Shown here piece by piece: positions 53,328 through 62,415 of a DNA stretch of 64,000 nt. The stretch is from assembly GCF_038957035.1 (NCBI RefSeq), contig NZ_CP152412.1:4150501-4214500 (forward strand). The letters are read 5' to 3'. The notes under the pieces are model-generated. The model was given only the letters and a program-made list of their open reading frames with translations, searched no databases and had not been told where the DNA came from. Each line of letters begins with the position of its first letter. Positions within the stretch are counted from its first letter, which is position 1. Source of the stretch: Bradyrhizobium sp. B097. Its GTDB lineage: Bacteria > Pseudomonadota > Alphaproteobacteria > Rhizobiales > Xanthobacteraceae. The position numbers and the translations under genes were made by a program.

Positions 53328-53343
53328 TTGACATTGCAATGAA
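53328..53343 (+). promoter_or_regulatory. TTGACA-containing palindromic motif upstream of rpoZ
   Basis: TTGACATTGCAATGAA at 53328-53343 has a -35-like TTGACA and the palindrome CATTGCAATG. A 15-of-16 copy precedes lepB (57767-57782). The whole gap 53177-53536 (360 bp) holds no gene. A -10 element would fall near 53351 but is weak (ACTTGC). Confidence 0.5.
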
Positions 53344-53536
53344 GAGATTTACTTGCCTGGGACAGCAACCTAGCCATGTCGTCAGACGCTCCGGCCCTTC
53401 TGGCCCCGGCAGAGGGGGTTATCAGAGCCTGTTGGGAAGGCAAATCACAAATTTTGCCTTGCGAAACGGGGACTAGCCCTATAACTAACGCTCATAACCT
53501 ACATGTTCGGTCCCTTTTACCACGGAGCGCCTCGAG

Positions 53537-53929
53537 ATGGCTCGCGTCACCGTCGAAGATTGCATTGATAAGGTCGACAATCGTTTCGACCTCGTCCTGT
53601 TGGCTGCGCATCGTGCCCGGATGATCTCGTCGGGATCGCAACTCACGGTTGATCGTGACAACGACAAGAACCCGGTCGTTTCGCTGCGGGAGATCGCCGA
53701 TTCGACGATCTCGCCGGAGGACCTGAAAGAGGAACTCGTGCACTCCCTGCAGAAGTTCGTCGAGGTCGACGAGCCCGAGCCGGACACTGTGCCGCTGATC
53801 GGTTCCGCCGGTGCCAGCGTCGACGCCGACGACACCGAGGTCGCGGTCGAGCGCATGACCGAGGAAGAGCTGCTGAAGGGCCTCGAGGGCTTGGCGCCCC
53901 CGGAAGAGCAGCCCGAGGAGGACGAGTAA
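53537..53929 (+). CDS. rpoZ: RNA polymerase omega subunit
   Basis: A 130-aa protein: [33 protein letters not shown] is the omega signature, followed by [29 protein letters not shown] and an acidic C-terminal tail typical of alphaproteobacteria. Omega assists assembly of the polymerase and forms part of one ppGpp site. It is the usual neighbour upstream of rel/spo. Confidence 0.97.
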   Translation: MARVTVEDCIDKVDNRFDLVLLAAHRARMISSGSQLTVDRDNDKNPVVSLREIADSTISPEDLKEELVHSLQKFVEVDEPEPDTVPLIGSAGASVDADDTEVAVERMTEEELLKGLEGLAPPEEQPEEDE

Positions 53930-53966
53930 GCTCGTCGTTCGGCTCCGCATCTCGGATCAATTTGCC

Positions 53967-54000
53967 AAAGGCCCGGACATTGCTCCGGGCCTTTGCTTTT
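53967..54000 (+). terminator. Rho-independent terminator after rpoZ
   Basis: An exact 11-bp stem, AAAGGCCCGGA (53967-53977) with TCCGGGCCTTT (53984-53994), a 6-nt loop and a T-rich tail (TTTGCTTTTGTT). Thus rpoZ and rel/spo probably have separate full-length transcripts. Confidence 0.9.
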
Positions 54001-54078
54001 GTTGACAATTTTGCTGTTACGGTGCGTCCTATGCGGACGCGCAAAATTGAATGGTTCCAGGGCCCGCGCGGGGTGCTG

Positions 54079-54100
54079 CTTCGTTCGAAAGCGCACTAGA
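54079..54100. repeat. Partial copy of dispersed repeat family A
   Basis: CTTCGTTCGAAAGCGCACTAGA resembles the right half of the 5535 element (CTTCGCTCGAAAACGCTCTAGA) with a few changes. It lies in the leader of the rel/spo gene. Confidence 0.45.
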
Positions 54101-54145
54101 TTGAGGAAGAAGGGACGTTCCGGTCCCGCGAGAGGCAGCGAGTTC

Positions 54146-56437
54146 ATGGCGTATCGACGCCGCAGTTCCATCCAGATGCAGGCTGCAACCGAAACGGTCG
54201 CGGTGGCGCCGGCGTCGTCCGCGGCGGAGAGGCCGGCCAAGCCGCGGACCCGCATGATGCGACAATATGACCTTGTCGAGCGCGTCCGGTCCTATAACCC
54301 CGACACCAACGAAGACCTGCTCAACCGCGCCTACGTCTACGCCATGAAGGCGCACGGCACCCAGACGCGCGCCTCCGGCGATCCCTATTTCTCGCATCCG
54401 CTCGAGGTCGCCGCGATCCTCACCAACCTCAAGCTCGACGACGCCACGATCGTGGCGGCGCTACTGCACGACACGATCGAGGACACCGAGGCGACGCGGG
54501 CCGAGATCGACCATGTGTTCGGCCATGAGATCGGTGCGCTGGTCGAAGGCCTGACCAAGCTGAAGCGGTTGGAGCTGGTGTCGCGCGAGGCCAAGCAGGC
54601 CGAGAATTTGCGCAAGCTGCTGCTGGCGATCGCGGACGACGTCCGCGTGCTGCTGATCAAGCTCGCCGACCGCCTGCACAACATGCGCACGCTGGAATTC
54701 GTGCCGCCCGCCTCGCGCCGCCGCATCGCCGAGGAGACGCTGGATATCTATGCGCCGCTGGCCGGCCGCATGGGTATGCAGGAGATGCGCGGGGAGCTGG
54801 AGGACCTGTCGTTCTTCGTGCTCGATCCCGAGGCCTATGCGGTGGTCAAGCAGCGGCTCGATTCACTGGCCGAGCGCAACCGCAACCTGATCGGCGAGAT
54901 CGAAACCCAGCTCTCAAAGAATCTGCAGAAGAACGGCATCACCGCGCGGGTGTTCGGCCGCCGCAAGCAGCCGTTTTCGATCTGGACCAAGATGGAGCGC
55001 AAGTCGGTCGGCTTCGAGCAGCTGTCCGACATCTACGGCTTCCGCGTCATCCTCGACGATGTCGGCGCCTGCTACCGCGCGCTCGGCATTGTCCACACCA
55101 CCTGGCCGGTCGTGCCGGGCCGCTTCAAGGACTACATCTCGACGCCGAAGCAGAACGACTACCGGTCGATCCACACCACCGTGATCGGGCCGGGCAAGCA
55201 GCGCGTCGAGCTGCAGATCCGTACCGAGGAGATGAACCAGATCGCCGAGTTCGGCATCGCCGCGCATGCCTTCTACAAGGAGGGGGCGGGCTCGCCGCAC
55301 GAGCGGCTGAAGCACGAGTCGAACGCCTTCGCCTGGCTGCGCCACACCATCGGCATCCTCTCGGAGAGCTCCAATCCCGAAGAATTCCTCGAGCACACCA
55401 AGCTCGAACTGTTCCACGACCAGGTGTTCTGCTTCACGCCGAAGGGCAAGCTGATCGCGCTGCCGCGCAACGCCAACGTGATCGATTTCGCCTATGCCGT
55501 GCACACCGGTGTCGGCAACAGCGCGGTCGGCTGCAAGATCAACGGCAAGTTCGCGCCGCTGTCCTCCGAGCTGCAGAATGGCGACGAGGTCGAGGTGCTG
55601 ACCTCGAAGGCGCAGTCGGCGCCGCCGTCGGCCTGGGAAGCGCTCGCCCGCACCGGCAAGGCGCGGGCCGCGATCCGGCGTGCCACCCGCGATGCGGTGC
55701 GCGACCAGTATGCCGGCCTCGGCCGCCGCATCGTCGACCGCCTGTTTGCCCGCGCCAAGATCGAATATGCCGACGACAAGCTGAAGGGCGCCTTGCCGCG
55801 GCTCGCGCGCACCTCGATCGAGGACGTGATGGCCTCCGTCGGACGCGGCGAGATCAAGGCCTCCGACGTCGCGCGCGCGATGTATCCCGACTACAAGGAA
55901 GAGCGGATGGTGCGCTATGGCGCCAAGAAGGGGCTCGCCGCCAAGCTGAAGACGCAGACCCCGCCGCATCCGGCGCGCGCCACCTCGGTGATCCCGGTGC
56001 GCGGCATCAATTCCGAACTGCCGGTGAAGTTCGCGCCGAACGGCGGCGCCGTGCCGGGCGATCGGATCGTCGGCATCGTCACGGCGGGCGAGGGGATCAC
56101 GATCTATCCGATCCAGTCGCCGGCGCTGAAGGATTTCGAGGAGGAGCCGGAGCGCTGGCTCGACGTGCGCTGGGACATCGACGAGACCATGCCGCAGCGC
56201 TTCCCCGCGCGTATCCTGGTCCACAATGTCAACGAGCCGGGCAGCCTCGCCCAGATCGCGACCGTGATCGCCGAGCACGACGGCAATATCGACAACATCC
56301 ACATGTCGCGCCAATCGCCCGACTTCACGGAGCTGACCATCGATCTTGAGGTCTATGACCTCAAGCATCTCAGCGCTATCATCGCGCAGTTGCGCGCCAA
56401 GGCCGTCGTTGCACGGGTCGAACGCGTCAATGGGTAA
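54146..56437 (+). CDS. Bifunctional (p)ppGpp synthetase/hydrolase (Rel/Spo homologue)
   Basis: A 763-aa RSH protein. The HD hydrolase domain has His84 in YFSHPLEVAAIL and His108-Asp109 in LLHDTIEDTEA. The synthetase domain has YGFRVILDDVGACYRALGIVHTTWPVVPGRFKDYISTPKQNDYRSIHTTVIGP (GTP-binding Tyr block) and EMNQIAEFGIAAHAFYKEG. A TGS domain (VFCFTPKGKLIALPRNANVIDFAYAVHTGVG) and a C-terminal ACT domain follow. As the apparent single RSH of this lineage it makes and degrades (p)ppGpp in the stringent response. Confidence 0.97.
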   Translation: MAYRRRSSIQMQAATETVAVAPASSAAERPAKPRTRMMRQYDLVERVRSYNPDTNEDLLNRAYVYAMKAHGTQTRASGDPYFSHPLEVAAILTNLKLDDATIVAALLHDTIEDTEATRAEIDHVFGHEIGALVEGLTKLKRLELVSREAKQAENLRKLLLAIADDVRVLLIKLADRLHNMRTLEFVPPASRRRIAEETLDIYAPLAGRMGMQEMRGELEDLSFFVLDPEAYAVVKQRLDSLAERNRNLIGEIETQLSKNLQKNGITARVFGRRKQPFSIWTKMERKSVGFEQLSDIYGFRVILDDVGACYRALGIVHTTWPVVPGRFKDYISTPKQNDYRSIHTTVIGPGKQRVELQIRTEEMNQIAEFGIAAHAFYKEGAGSPHERLKHESNAFAWLRHTIGILSESSNPEEFLEHTKLELFHDQVFCFTPKGKLIALPRNANVIDFAYAVHTGVGNSAVGCKINGKFAPLSSELQNGDEVEVLTSKAQSAPPSAWEALARTGKARAAIRRATRDAVRDQYAGLGRRIVDRLFARAKIEYADDKLKGALPRLARTSIEDVMASVGRGEIKASDVARAMYPDYKEERMVRYGAKKGLAAKLKTQTPPHPARATSVIPVRGINSELPVKFAPNGGAVPGDRIVGIVTAGEGITIYPIQSPALKDFEEEPERWLDVRWDIDETMPQRFPARILVHNVNEPGSLAQIATVIAEHDGNIDNIHMSRQSPDFTELTIDLEVYDLKHLSAIIAQLRAKAVVARVERVNG

Positions 56438-56530
56438 GGATGCATGCGCAGGGCATAGGCGGGCGGAAGCGACGCCTTCCTTCGGACGGCTTTGCCCGCG
56501 CATGACAGGCTAGAATTGCAGGTTAGGGAC

Positions 56531-57304
56531 ATGTCAAAGGCTGCTCCGCTCCGTCTCGGTATCAATGTCGATCACGTCGCGACCCTGCGCAATGCGCGTG
56601 GCGGGGCGCGGCCCGATCCGGTGCGGCTGGCGCTTGCCGCGATCGCGGCCGGCGCCGACGGCATCACTGCGCATCTGCGCGAGGATCGCCGTCACATCCG
56701 CGACGAGGACATGGCGCGGCTCAAGGCCGAGATCTCCAAGCCGCTGAATTTCGAGATGGCGGCGACCGATGACATGCTGCGGATTTCGCTCGCCACCAGG
56801 CCGCACGCGGTCTGCCTGGTGCCGGAACGGCGCCAGGAGCTCACCACTGAAGGCGGCCTCGACGTGGTCGGCCAGCACAATGCGCTGGCGCCGTTCATCG
56901 CGCGGCTCAATGATGCCGGCATCCGGGTCTCGCTGTTCATCGCCGCCGATCCCAGGCAGATCGAGATGGCCGCGCAGCTGAAGGCGCCCGTGATCGAGAT
57001 CCACACCGGCGGCTGGTGCGACGCCGTGGTCGACGGTCACAAGGACAAGGCGGAGGCCGAGTGGAAGCGCATCGTCGCCGGCGCCAGGCTCGCGCAGGCG
57101 GCCGGGCTCGAGGTCCATGCCGGCCACGGGCTCGACTATGAGACCGCGGAGACGATCTCCGCGCTGCCCGAAATCCGCGAGCTCAACATCGGTTACTTCA
57201 TGATGGGCGAGGCGCTGTTCGTCGGCATCGCCGCCACGGTGCGCGAGATGCGTGCGGCGATGGACCGCGGCCGCGCCAGGGCGCAAGGCGTCGTCAGCGC
57301 ATGA
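56531..57304 (+). CDS. pdxJ: Pyridoxine 5'-phosphate synthase
   Basis: A 257-aa TIM barrel: [76 protein letters not shown] and [34 protein letters not shown]. It condenses 1-deoxyxylulose 5-phosphate with 3-amino-2-oxopropyl phosphate. ATG 56531 starts the protein; the stop overlaps acpS by 4 bp. Confidence 0.98.
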   Translation: MSKAAPLRLGINVDHVATLRNARGGARPDPVRLALAAIAAGADGITAHLREDRRHIRDEDMARLKAEISKPLNFEMAATDDMLRISLATRPHAVCLVPERRQELTTEGGLDVVGQHNALAPFIARLNDAGIRVSLFIAADPRQIEMAAQLKAPVIEIHTGGWCDAVVDGHKDKAEAEWKRIVAGARLAQAAGLEVHAGHGLDYETAETISALPEIRELNIGYFMMGEALFVGIAATVREMRAAMDRGRARAQGVVSA

Positions 57305-57717
57305 TCATCGGCATTGGCTCCGACCTGATCGACATCACCCGGATTGCGAAGGTGATCGAGCGCCATGGCGAGCGATTCCTCGATCGCATCTTCACCGATG
57401 CCGAGCGTGCCAAGGCGGTGCGCCGGGCCAACAGCGAGAAGATGGTGGTCGCAACCTACGCCAAGCGGTTCGCCGCGAAGGAGGCCTGCTCCAAGGCACT
57501 CGGCACCGGTATCCGGCGCGGGGTGTGGTGGAAGGACATGGGGGTTGTGAACCTGCCGGGCGGTCGGCCGTCGATGCGGCTGACCGGTGGGGCGCTGGCC
57601 CGGCTCCAGGAGCTGACGCCCGAGGGCATGCAGGCGCAGATCGACCTTTCGATCACGGACGATTGGCCGCTGGCGCAGGCCTTCGTCATAATTTCGGCGG
57701 TTGCTCCCGCCAGATGA
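57301..57717 (+). CDS. acpS: Holo-[acyl-carrier-protein] synthase
   Basis: A 138-aa protein with [34 protein letters not shown] (Mg-binding Asp) and [30 protein letters not shown] (KEA motif). It transfers 4'-phosphopantetheine to ACP. It is coupled to pdxJ, the conserved alphaproteobacterial order. Confidence 0.97.
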   Translation: MIIGIGSDLIDITRIAKVIERHGERFLDRIFTDAERAKAVRRANSEKMVVATYAKRFAAKEACSKALGTGIRRGVWWKDMGVVNLPGGRPSMRLTGGALARLQELTPEGMQAQIDLSITDDWPLAQAFVIISAVAPAR

Positions 57718-57763
57718 GCGGGCGGCGCCGGAATTTGCCGGAAAACTTCAGCAAACTAAAAAA

Positions 57764-57782
57764 TCATTGACATTTCAATGAA
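57764..57782 (+). promoter_or_regulatory. TTGACA-containing palindromic motif upstream of lepB
   Basis: TCATTGA (57764-57770) and TCAATGA (57775-57781) form a 7-bp inverted repeat, and TTGACATTTCAATGAA (57767-57782) matches 15 of 16 bases of the motif before rpoZ. It lies 220 bp before lepB in a gap of 282 bp with no gene, and may be the promoter or operator of the lepB-rnc-era operon. Confidence 0.5.
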
Positions 57783-57999
57783 TTGCGAAGTTTTGAGGCG
57801 GCGATTGATTGCGCCCCTGCGAACAACCGTCTAAAACGCCGCAGGGTATCGAGCGAGACGCGGATTCCAGGTTTAGGCCGGAATTTGCCCTCAAGATCAG
57901 AATCAAGGCCATTTTCCTCACGCGGGGGTCGAACGCTTCGCGTGGAGAGAACGTTCTGCCACCGCGTGGGCATCACGGCCCGCGGGAATTGGGAAAGCA

Positions 58000-58761
58000 A
58001 TGAGCGCGACCACCGGGACCAAATCTGAGAGCGGCTTGGGCGAGACCATCCGTGTCGTCATCCATGCCCTTCTGATCGCGCTCGTCATCCGCACCTTCCT
58101 GTTCCAGCCGTTCAACATCCCCTCGGGGTCGATGAAGGCGACGCTCTTGGTCGGCGACTACCTGTTCGTCTCGAAATATTCCTACGGCTACAGCCACTAT
58201 TCGATCCCGTTCTCGCCGAACATCTTCTCGGGGCGCATCTTCGGCTCGGAGCCGAACCGCGGCGACATCGTGGTGTTCCGCCTGCCGCGGGATGACTCCA
58301 CCGATTACATCAAGCGCGTCATCGGACTGCCGGGCGACCGCATCGAAGTCCGGAACGGGCTGCTCTACATCAACGATGAGCCGATCAAGCGCGAGCGGCT
58401 GAGCGATTTCGTCGGCGAGGATCCTTGCGGCTCGGCGGACGCCACCGCGCGGGTCAAGCGCTGGAAGGAAACGCTGCCGAACGGCGTCAGCTATGAGTCG
58501 CTCGACTGCACCGACAACAGCTACATGGACAACACCATCGTCTACACCGTTCCGCCCGGGCATTTCTTCATGATGGGCGACAACCGCGACAACTCCACCG
58601 ACAGCCGCTTCCTGTCGCAGGTCGGCTACGTGCCGTTCGAGAACATCATCGGGCGTGCCCAGATGATCTTCTTCTCGATCGCCGAGGGCGAGCAGGCCTG
58701 GATGATCTGGCGCTGGCCGTTCGCCGTGCGGTGGAACCGCCTATTCTCCATCGTGCGATGA
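58000..58761 (+). CDS. lepB: Signal peptidase I
   Basis: A 253-aa membrane serine protease. One N-terminal anchor (VVIHALLIALVIRTFLFQPF) precedes catalytic Ser44 in NIPSGSMKATLLVGDYLFVSKYSYG and Lys105 in STDYIKRVIGLPGDRIEV, plus HFFMMGDNRDNSTDSRFL (box E). It cleaves signal peptides at the periplasmic face. The stop overlaps rnc by 4 bp. Confidence 0.98.
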   Translation: MSATTGTKSESGLGETIRVVIHALLIALVIRTFLFQPFNIPSGSMKATLLVGDYLFVSKYSYGYSHYSIPFSPNIFSGRIFGSEPNRGDIVVFRLPRDDSTDYIKRVIGLPGDRIEVRNGLLYINDEPIKRERLSDFVGEDPCGSADATARVKRWKETLPNGVSYESLDCTDNSYMDNTIVYTVPPGHFFMMGDNRDNSTDSRFLSQVGYVPFENIIGRAQMIFFSIAEGEQAWMIWRWPFAVRWNRLFSIVR

Positions 58762-59579
58762 ACGACGATACCGCAGCCATCAACGACCAAGCGCCCACCG
58801 GCGAGCCGAGCCAGACGCCCGCCGCCGAAAGCACGGCCGCGCCGAAGAAGCGGCGCAGCAAGGCCGCCAAGGCGGCTGAAGAGAAGGCCGCGATCGCCGG
58901 CACTGAGGCGCGTATCGGCTATACATTCTCGGATGCCGCGCTGCTGACCACTGCGTTCACCCACGTCTCCGCGCTGAAGCCCGCCACCCGCAACCGCGCC
59001 GACAGCTACCAGCGGCTGGAATTCCTCGGCGACCACGTGCTCGGGCTGATCGTGTCCGACATGCTGTTCCGGGCGTTCCCGAAGGCTGATGAGGGCGAAT
59101 TGTCGAAGCGGCTCGCCGATCTCGTGCGCAAGGAAAGCTGCGCCGATGTCGCCAAGTCGCTCGGGCTGCTCGAGGACATCAAGCTCGGCATGGTGAAGGC
59201 GGTCGAGGGCGCACGGCTGCGCAAATCCGTGCTCGGCGATATCTGCGAGGCGGTGATCGGGGCGATCTTTCTCGACGGCGGCTACGAGGCCGCGCGCCAG
59301 TTCGTCGAGCGCAATTGGACCGAGCGGATGCACAAGCTGCGCCGGCCGCTGCGCGATCCCAAGACCGTGTTGCAGGAATGGGCGCAGGGCAAGGGATTGC
59401 CGACGCCGGTCTATCGCGAGGTCGAACGCACCGGCCCGCACCACGATCCACAATTCCGCGTTGCGGTCGACCTGCCGGGCCTGGCTTCCGCCGAGGGCCT
59501 CGGGGGCAACAAGCGCGCGGCCGAGAAAGCAGCAGCATCCGCGATGATCGAGCGTGAAGGCGTCGGCACCAATGACTGA
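58758..59579 (+). CDS. rnc: Ribonuclease III
   Basis: A 273-aa protein. About 50 N-terminal residues are a Thr/Ala/Lys-rich extension (PAAESTAAPKKRRSKAAKAAEEKAA) not found in E. coli. The RNase III signature YQRLEFLGDHVLGLIV is at residues 85-99, with the second acidic cluster in LGDICEAVIGAIFLDGGY. The dsRNA-binding domain is C-terminal (NKRAAEKAAASAMI). It processes rRNA and other double-stranded RNAs. Confidence 0.97.
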   Translation: MNDDTAAINDQAPTGEPSQTPAAESTAAPKKRRSKAAKAAEEKAAIAGTEARIGYTFSDAALLTTAFTHVSALKPATRNRADSYQRLEFLGDHVLGLIVSDMLFRAFPKADEGELSKRLADLVRKESCADVAKSLGLLEDIKLGMVKAVEGARLRKSVLGDICEAVIGAIFLDGGYEAARQFVERNWTERMHKLRRPLRDPKTVLQEWAQGKGLPTPVYREVERTGPHHDPQFRVAVDLPGLASAEGLGGNKRAAEKAAASAMIEREGVGTND

Positions 59580-60495
59580 CGAACCCAAGGAACAGGGGGA
59601 AGCGACGCGCTGTGGCTTCGTCGCGCTGATCGGTGCGCCCAATGTCGGCAAGTCGACGCTGGTCAACGCGCTGGTGGGCTCCAAGGTCACCATCGTTTCG
59701 CGCAAGGTGCAGACCACGCGCGCGCTGATCCGCGGCATCGTGATCGAGGGCAACGCGCAGATCATCCTGGTCGACACGCCCGGCATCTTCGCGCCGCGGC
59801 GCCGGCTCGACCGCGCCATGGTGTCGACCGCCTGGAGCGGCGCCCACGATGCCGATCTCGTCTGTGTGCTGCTCGATGCGAAGTCGGGCATCGACGAGGA
59901 GGCCAACGCGATCCTCGCCAAGCTCGAAACCGTCGCGCATCCGAAGATCCTGGTGCTGAACAAGGTCGACCTCGTGCAGCGCGAGAAGCTGCTGGCGCTG
60001 GCGCAGGCCGCCAACGAACGGATGCGCTTCGAGCACACCTTCATGATCTCGGCGCTGTCGGGCGACGGCGTTGCCGACCTGCGCGAGGCGCTGGCCAAGC
60101 TGGTGCCGGCGGGACCGTTCCTCTATCCCGAGGACCAGATGTCGGATGCGCCGATGCGGCATCTGGCGGCCGAGATCACCCGCGAGAAGATCTACAGCCA
60201 TCTGCATCAGGAATTGCCGTACCAGTCGACGGTCGAGACCGACAGTTGGACCGACCGCAAGGACAAGTCGATCCGCATCGAGCAGACGATCTTTGTCGAG
60301 CGCGAGAGCCAGCGCAAGATCGTGCTCGGCAAGGGCGGCGCTACCATCAAGTCGATCGGCGCACAGGCGCGTGCCGAGATCGCCGAGATCATGGGCGTTC
60401 CCGTGCACCTGTTCCTGTTCGTCAAGGTGCGCGAGAACTGGGGCGACGATCCCGACCGCTACAAGGAAATGGGACTGGACTTCCCAAAGGAATGA
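59572..60495 (+). CDS. era: GTPase Era
   Basis: A 307-aa protein. G1 is GAPNVGKST (residues 21-29), G3 is DTPG (68-71) and G4 is NKVD (130-133). The C-terminal KH domain has IVLGKGGATIKSIGAQARAEIAEIMG. It assists 30S subunit assembly through 16S rRNA 3'-end binding. It overlaps rnc by 8 bp and the next gene by 4 bp. Confidence 0.98.
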   Translation: MTDEPKEQGEATRCGFVALIGAPNVGKSTLVNALVGSKVTIVSRKVQTTRALIRGIVIEGNAQIILVDTPGIFAPRRRLDRAMVSTAWSGAHDADLVCVLLDAKSGIDEEANAILAKLETVAHPKILVLNKVDLVQREKLLALAQAANERMRFEHTFMISALSGDGVADLREALAKLVPAGPFLYPEDQMSDAPMRHLAAEITREKIYSHLHQELPYQSTVETDSWTDRKDKSIRIEQTIFVERESQRKIVLGKGGATIKSIGAQARAEIAEIMGVPVHLFLFVKVRENWGDDPDRYKEMGLDFPKE

Positions 60496-60920
60496 GCCGG
60501 CGCCTGAATGTGCCCAGAGCAATGAGCGTGCCCAAAGCAATGAATGTGCCCAGAAATGTGCTGTGGTTTGAGGTGCTGCTCTATCTGTCGCTGACGCTCG
60601 ACGCGTTGTCGGTGGCGTTCCAGGACCGCACGCCGACCGACGTGAGGACTGATCAGATGATCACCGGCGAGACGTTGACCGCCGGCTGCATGATCCTGCT
60701 GCTGGTGTATTTCGTCCGGCTCGCCGCGCAGCACCGCAAGAACTGGCCGCGCTGGGCGCTGGGTGCGATGCTGGTGCTGTCGGTGATCTCGCTGGTGCAG
60801 GTGATCGGCGAGAAGGGCCTGGAGCTCGACAGCGCCATCGAGGTGGTGTCCTGCATCCTGACCACGGCCGGGCTGTATTACTCCTTCACCGGCGACGCGC
60901 AGGGCTGGTTCAACGCGTAA
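60492..60920 (+). CDS. Hypothetical membrane protein downstream of era
   Basis: About 142 aa if started at ATG 60492, which overlaps the era stop. The first residues form a six-residue repeat (LNVPRA, MSVPKA, MNVPRN) from an 18-bp tandem repeat at 60506-60559. Each unit offers another ATG (60522, 60540). After WFEVLLYLSLTLDALSVAFQ come three or four membrane segments (MILLLVYFVRLAAQ, LGAMLVLSVISLVQVI, VVSCILTTAGLYYSF). Function unknown. Confidence 0.8.
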   Translation: MSRRLNVPRAMSVPKAMNVPRNVLWFEVLLYLSLTLDALSVAFQDRTPTDVRTDQMITGETLTAGCMILLLVYFVRLAAQHRKNWPRWALGAMLVLSVISLVQVIGEKGLELDSAIEVVSCILTTAGLYYSFTGDAQGWFNA

Positions 60921-60933
60921 GGGGCGGTGTCAT

Positions 60934-61239
60934 CTACGAACGGTAGGCGTGAAAGATCACGACCGCGCTGAAGACGACAGCCCAGATGATGAAGCCGACA
61001 ATGATCCCAAGCGCGGGCGACAGGATCATGCGGCCCTGAGGCGGCCGCGTCACGTGTGGAATGCCGGTCCAGCCGATCTTGCTGGGCTTCTCCGGCCATT
61101 CGACGCTCACTTTGCCGAATGTTGCCACGAACACCACGGCGAATGCCGCGAAGAGGCAGAGCAAGGGAAGTATTTCCCAGATCACCCAGTACGCAAGTTC
61201 GATCAGGCCGGTGATCAGGTCGACAATCAGGCTAGCCAT
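60934..61239 (-). CDS. Small two-span membrane protein (101 aa)
   Basis: MASLIVDLITGLIELAYWVIWEILPLLCLFAAFAVVFVATFG is followed by a short loop (VEWPEKPSKIGWTGIPHVTRPPQG) and a second segment (SPALGIIVGFIIWAVVFSAVVIF). It is convergent with the preceding gene. No family is recognised, but composition and topology support a real protein. Confidence 0.7.
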   Translation of the reverse strand: MASLIVDLITGLIELAYWVIWEILPLLCLFAAFAVVFVATFGKVSVEWPEKPSKIGWTGIPHVTRPPQGRMILSPALGIIVGFIIWAVVFSAVVIFHAYRS

Positions 61240-61300
61240 TGCGATGATCCCGCATCTGCCGACAACTTCTGAATCGGACCGTTCGCGCTGGAATTAGCAT

Positions 61301-61438
61301 ATGAATGGACCGACAGGTATCGTGCTGGGGCGCGGCGGCATGGTGAAGCCTCCGCTTATCGTTGAGCTGCGGACCCGCGAGCTCGGTCCGTCGCGGGGGG
61401 CGCTGCCAAAATATCGAAAACAACCCCATGCAAAGTAG
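61301..61438 (+). pseudogene. Truncated, decayed copy of the start of recO
   Basis: A 45-aa reading frame MNGPTGIVLGRGGMVKPPLIVELRTRELGP parallels [30 protein letters not shown] of RecO. At DNA level AATGGACCGAC, ATCGTGCTGGG, CGGCGGCATGG and CCTCCGC are shared in order over about 95 bp, with small indels. The similarity ends near 61393. It lies 293 bp before recO in the same orientation. Confidence 0.65.
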
Positions 61439-61593
61439 CCGGTGGGGCGGGCGCGCTCGGCCAGGCAACTTGACACGTCGGGCAACTCAGCGTCATCATT
61501 CCAATATTCCGAAATTGTGCAAGCGCCATCGCCCGTCGGCATGACGGCGTATGATGACTGCGCGGTGCGCTGGAATCCTGTAGTCTCTCTTTC

Positions 61594-62343
61594 ATGGAAT
61601 GGACCGACGAAGGCATCGTGCTGGGCGTGCGGCGGCATGGCGAATCCTCCGCCATCGTCGAGCTCTTGACGCGCGAGCACGGCCGTCACCTCGGTCTCGT
61701 GCGCGGCGGCGCCAGCTCGCGGATGCGGCCGCTGCTGCAGCCCGGCAACAGCGTCACCGCGGTGTGGCGGGCGCGGCTCGACGAGCATCTCGGCATGTAC
61801 GCGCTGGAAGGCACCCGGCTGCGGGCGGCGACGCTGCTCGCCTCGTCGCACGCGGTCTATGGCGTGACGCATCTGGCGGCGCTGGCGCGGCTGCTGCCCG
61901 AACGCGATCCGCATGAAGACATCTACGAGATGCTGCAGGGGACGCTCGACGATTTCGATGATGCCGGTGTCGCCGCCGTGCACCTGATCCGGTTCGAGCT
62001 CGCGATGCTGACCGAACTCGGCTTCGGGCTCGACCTGGAAAACTGCGCGGCGACCGGGGAGACCACCGACCTGATCTACGTGTCGCCGAAATCCGGCGGC
62101 GCCGTGTCCCGCGCCGCCGGCGAGCCGTGGCGCGACCGGCTGCTACCGCTGCCGGCGTTCCTGCGCGAAGGCGAAGGCGGCGCCAACGGCTGGTCGGAGC
62201 AGGACCTGCGCGACGGCTTCCAGATCACCGGCCTGTTCCTGCTCCGCCACGTGCTGGAGCCCCGCGGTCAGGGCCATTCCGACGCCCGCGACGGGTTTAT
62301 CAACGCCGTGACCAGGCCGCGAAGCCGAACGGCGGTTCCGTAA
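61594..62343 (+). CDS. recO: DNA repair protein RecO
   Basis: A 249-aa protein: [67 protein letters not shown] is the N-terminal OB-fold of RecO; the helical C-terminal domain follows ([22 protein letters not shown]). It loads RecA in the RecFOR pathway. The usual position between era and parC in this lineage. Confidence 0.97.
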   Translation: MEWTDEGIVLGVRRHGESSAIVELLTREHGRHLGLVRGGASSRMRPLLQPGNSVTAVWRARLDEHLGMYALEGTRLRAATLLASSHAVYGVTHLAALARLLPERDPHEDIYEMLQGTLDDFDDAGVAAVHLIRFELAMLTELGFGLDLENCAATGETTDLIYVSPKSGGAVSRAAGEPWRDRLLPLPAFLREGEGGANGWSEQDLRDGFQITGLFLLRHVLEPRGQGHSDARDGFINAVTRPRSRTAVP

Positions 62344-62415
62344 GGCCGATTCGGGACCTAAATTGCCGTTGATTCGCGGCTTGCCCGATTCACCGCCAAG
62401 GTTTAACGCCTCCCC

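Noticed and set aside
53177..53536. Possible tmRNA or 6S RNA gene before rpoZ, considered because smpB is near
   Set aside because: No tRNA-like ends or tag-peptide frame could be found; structure could not be established by eye.
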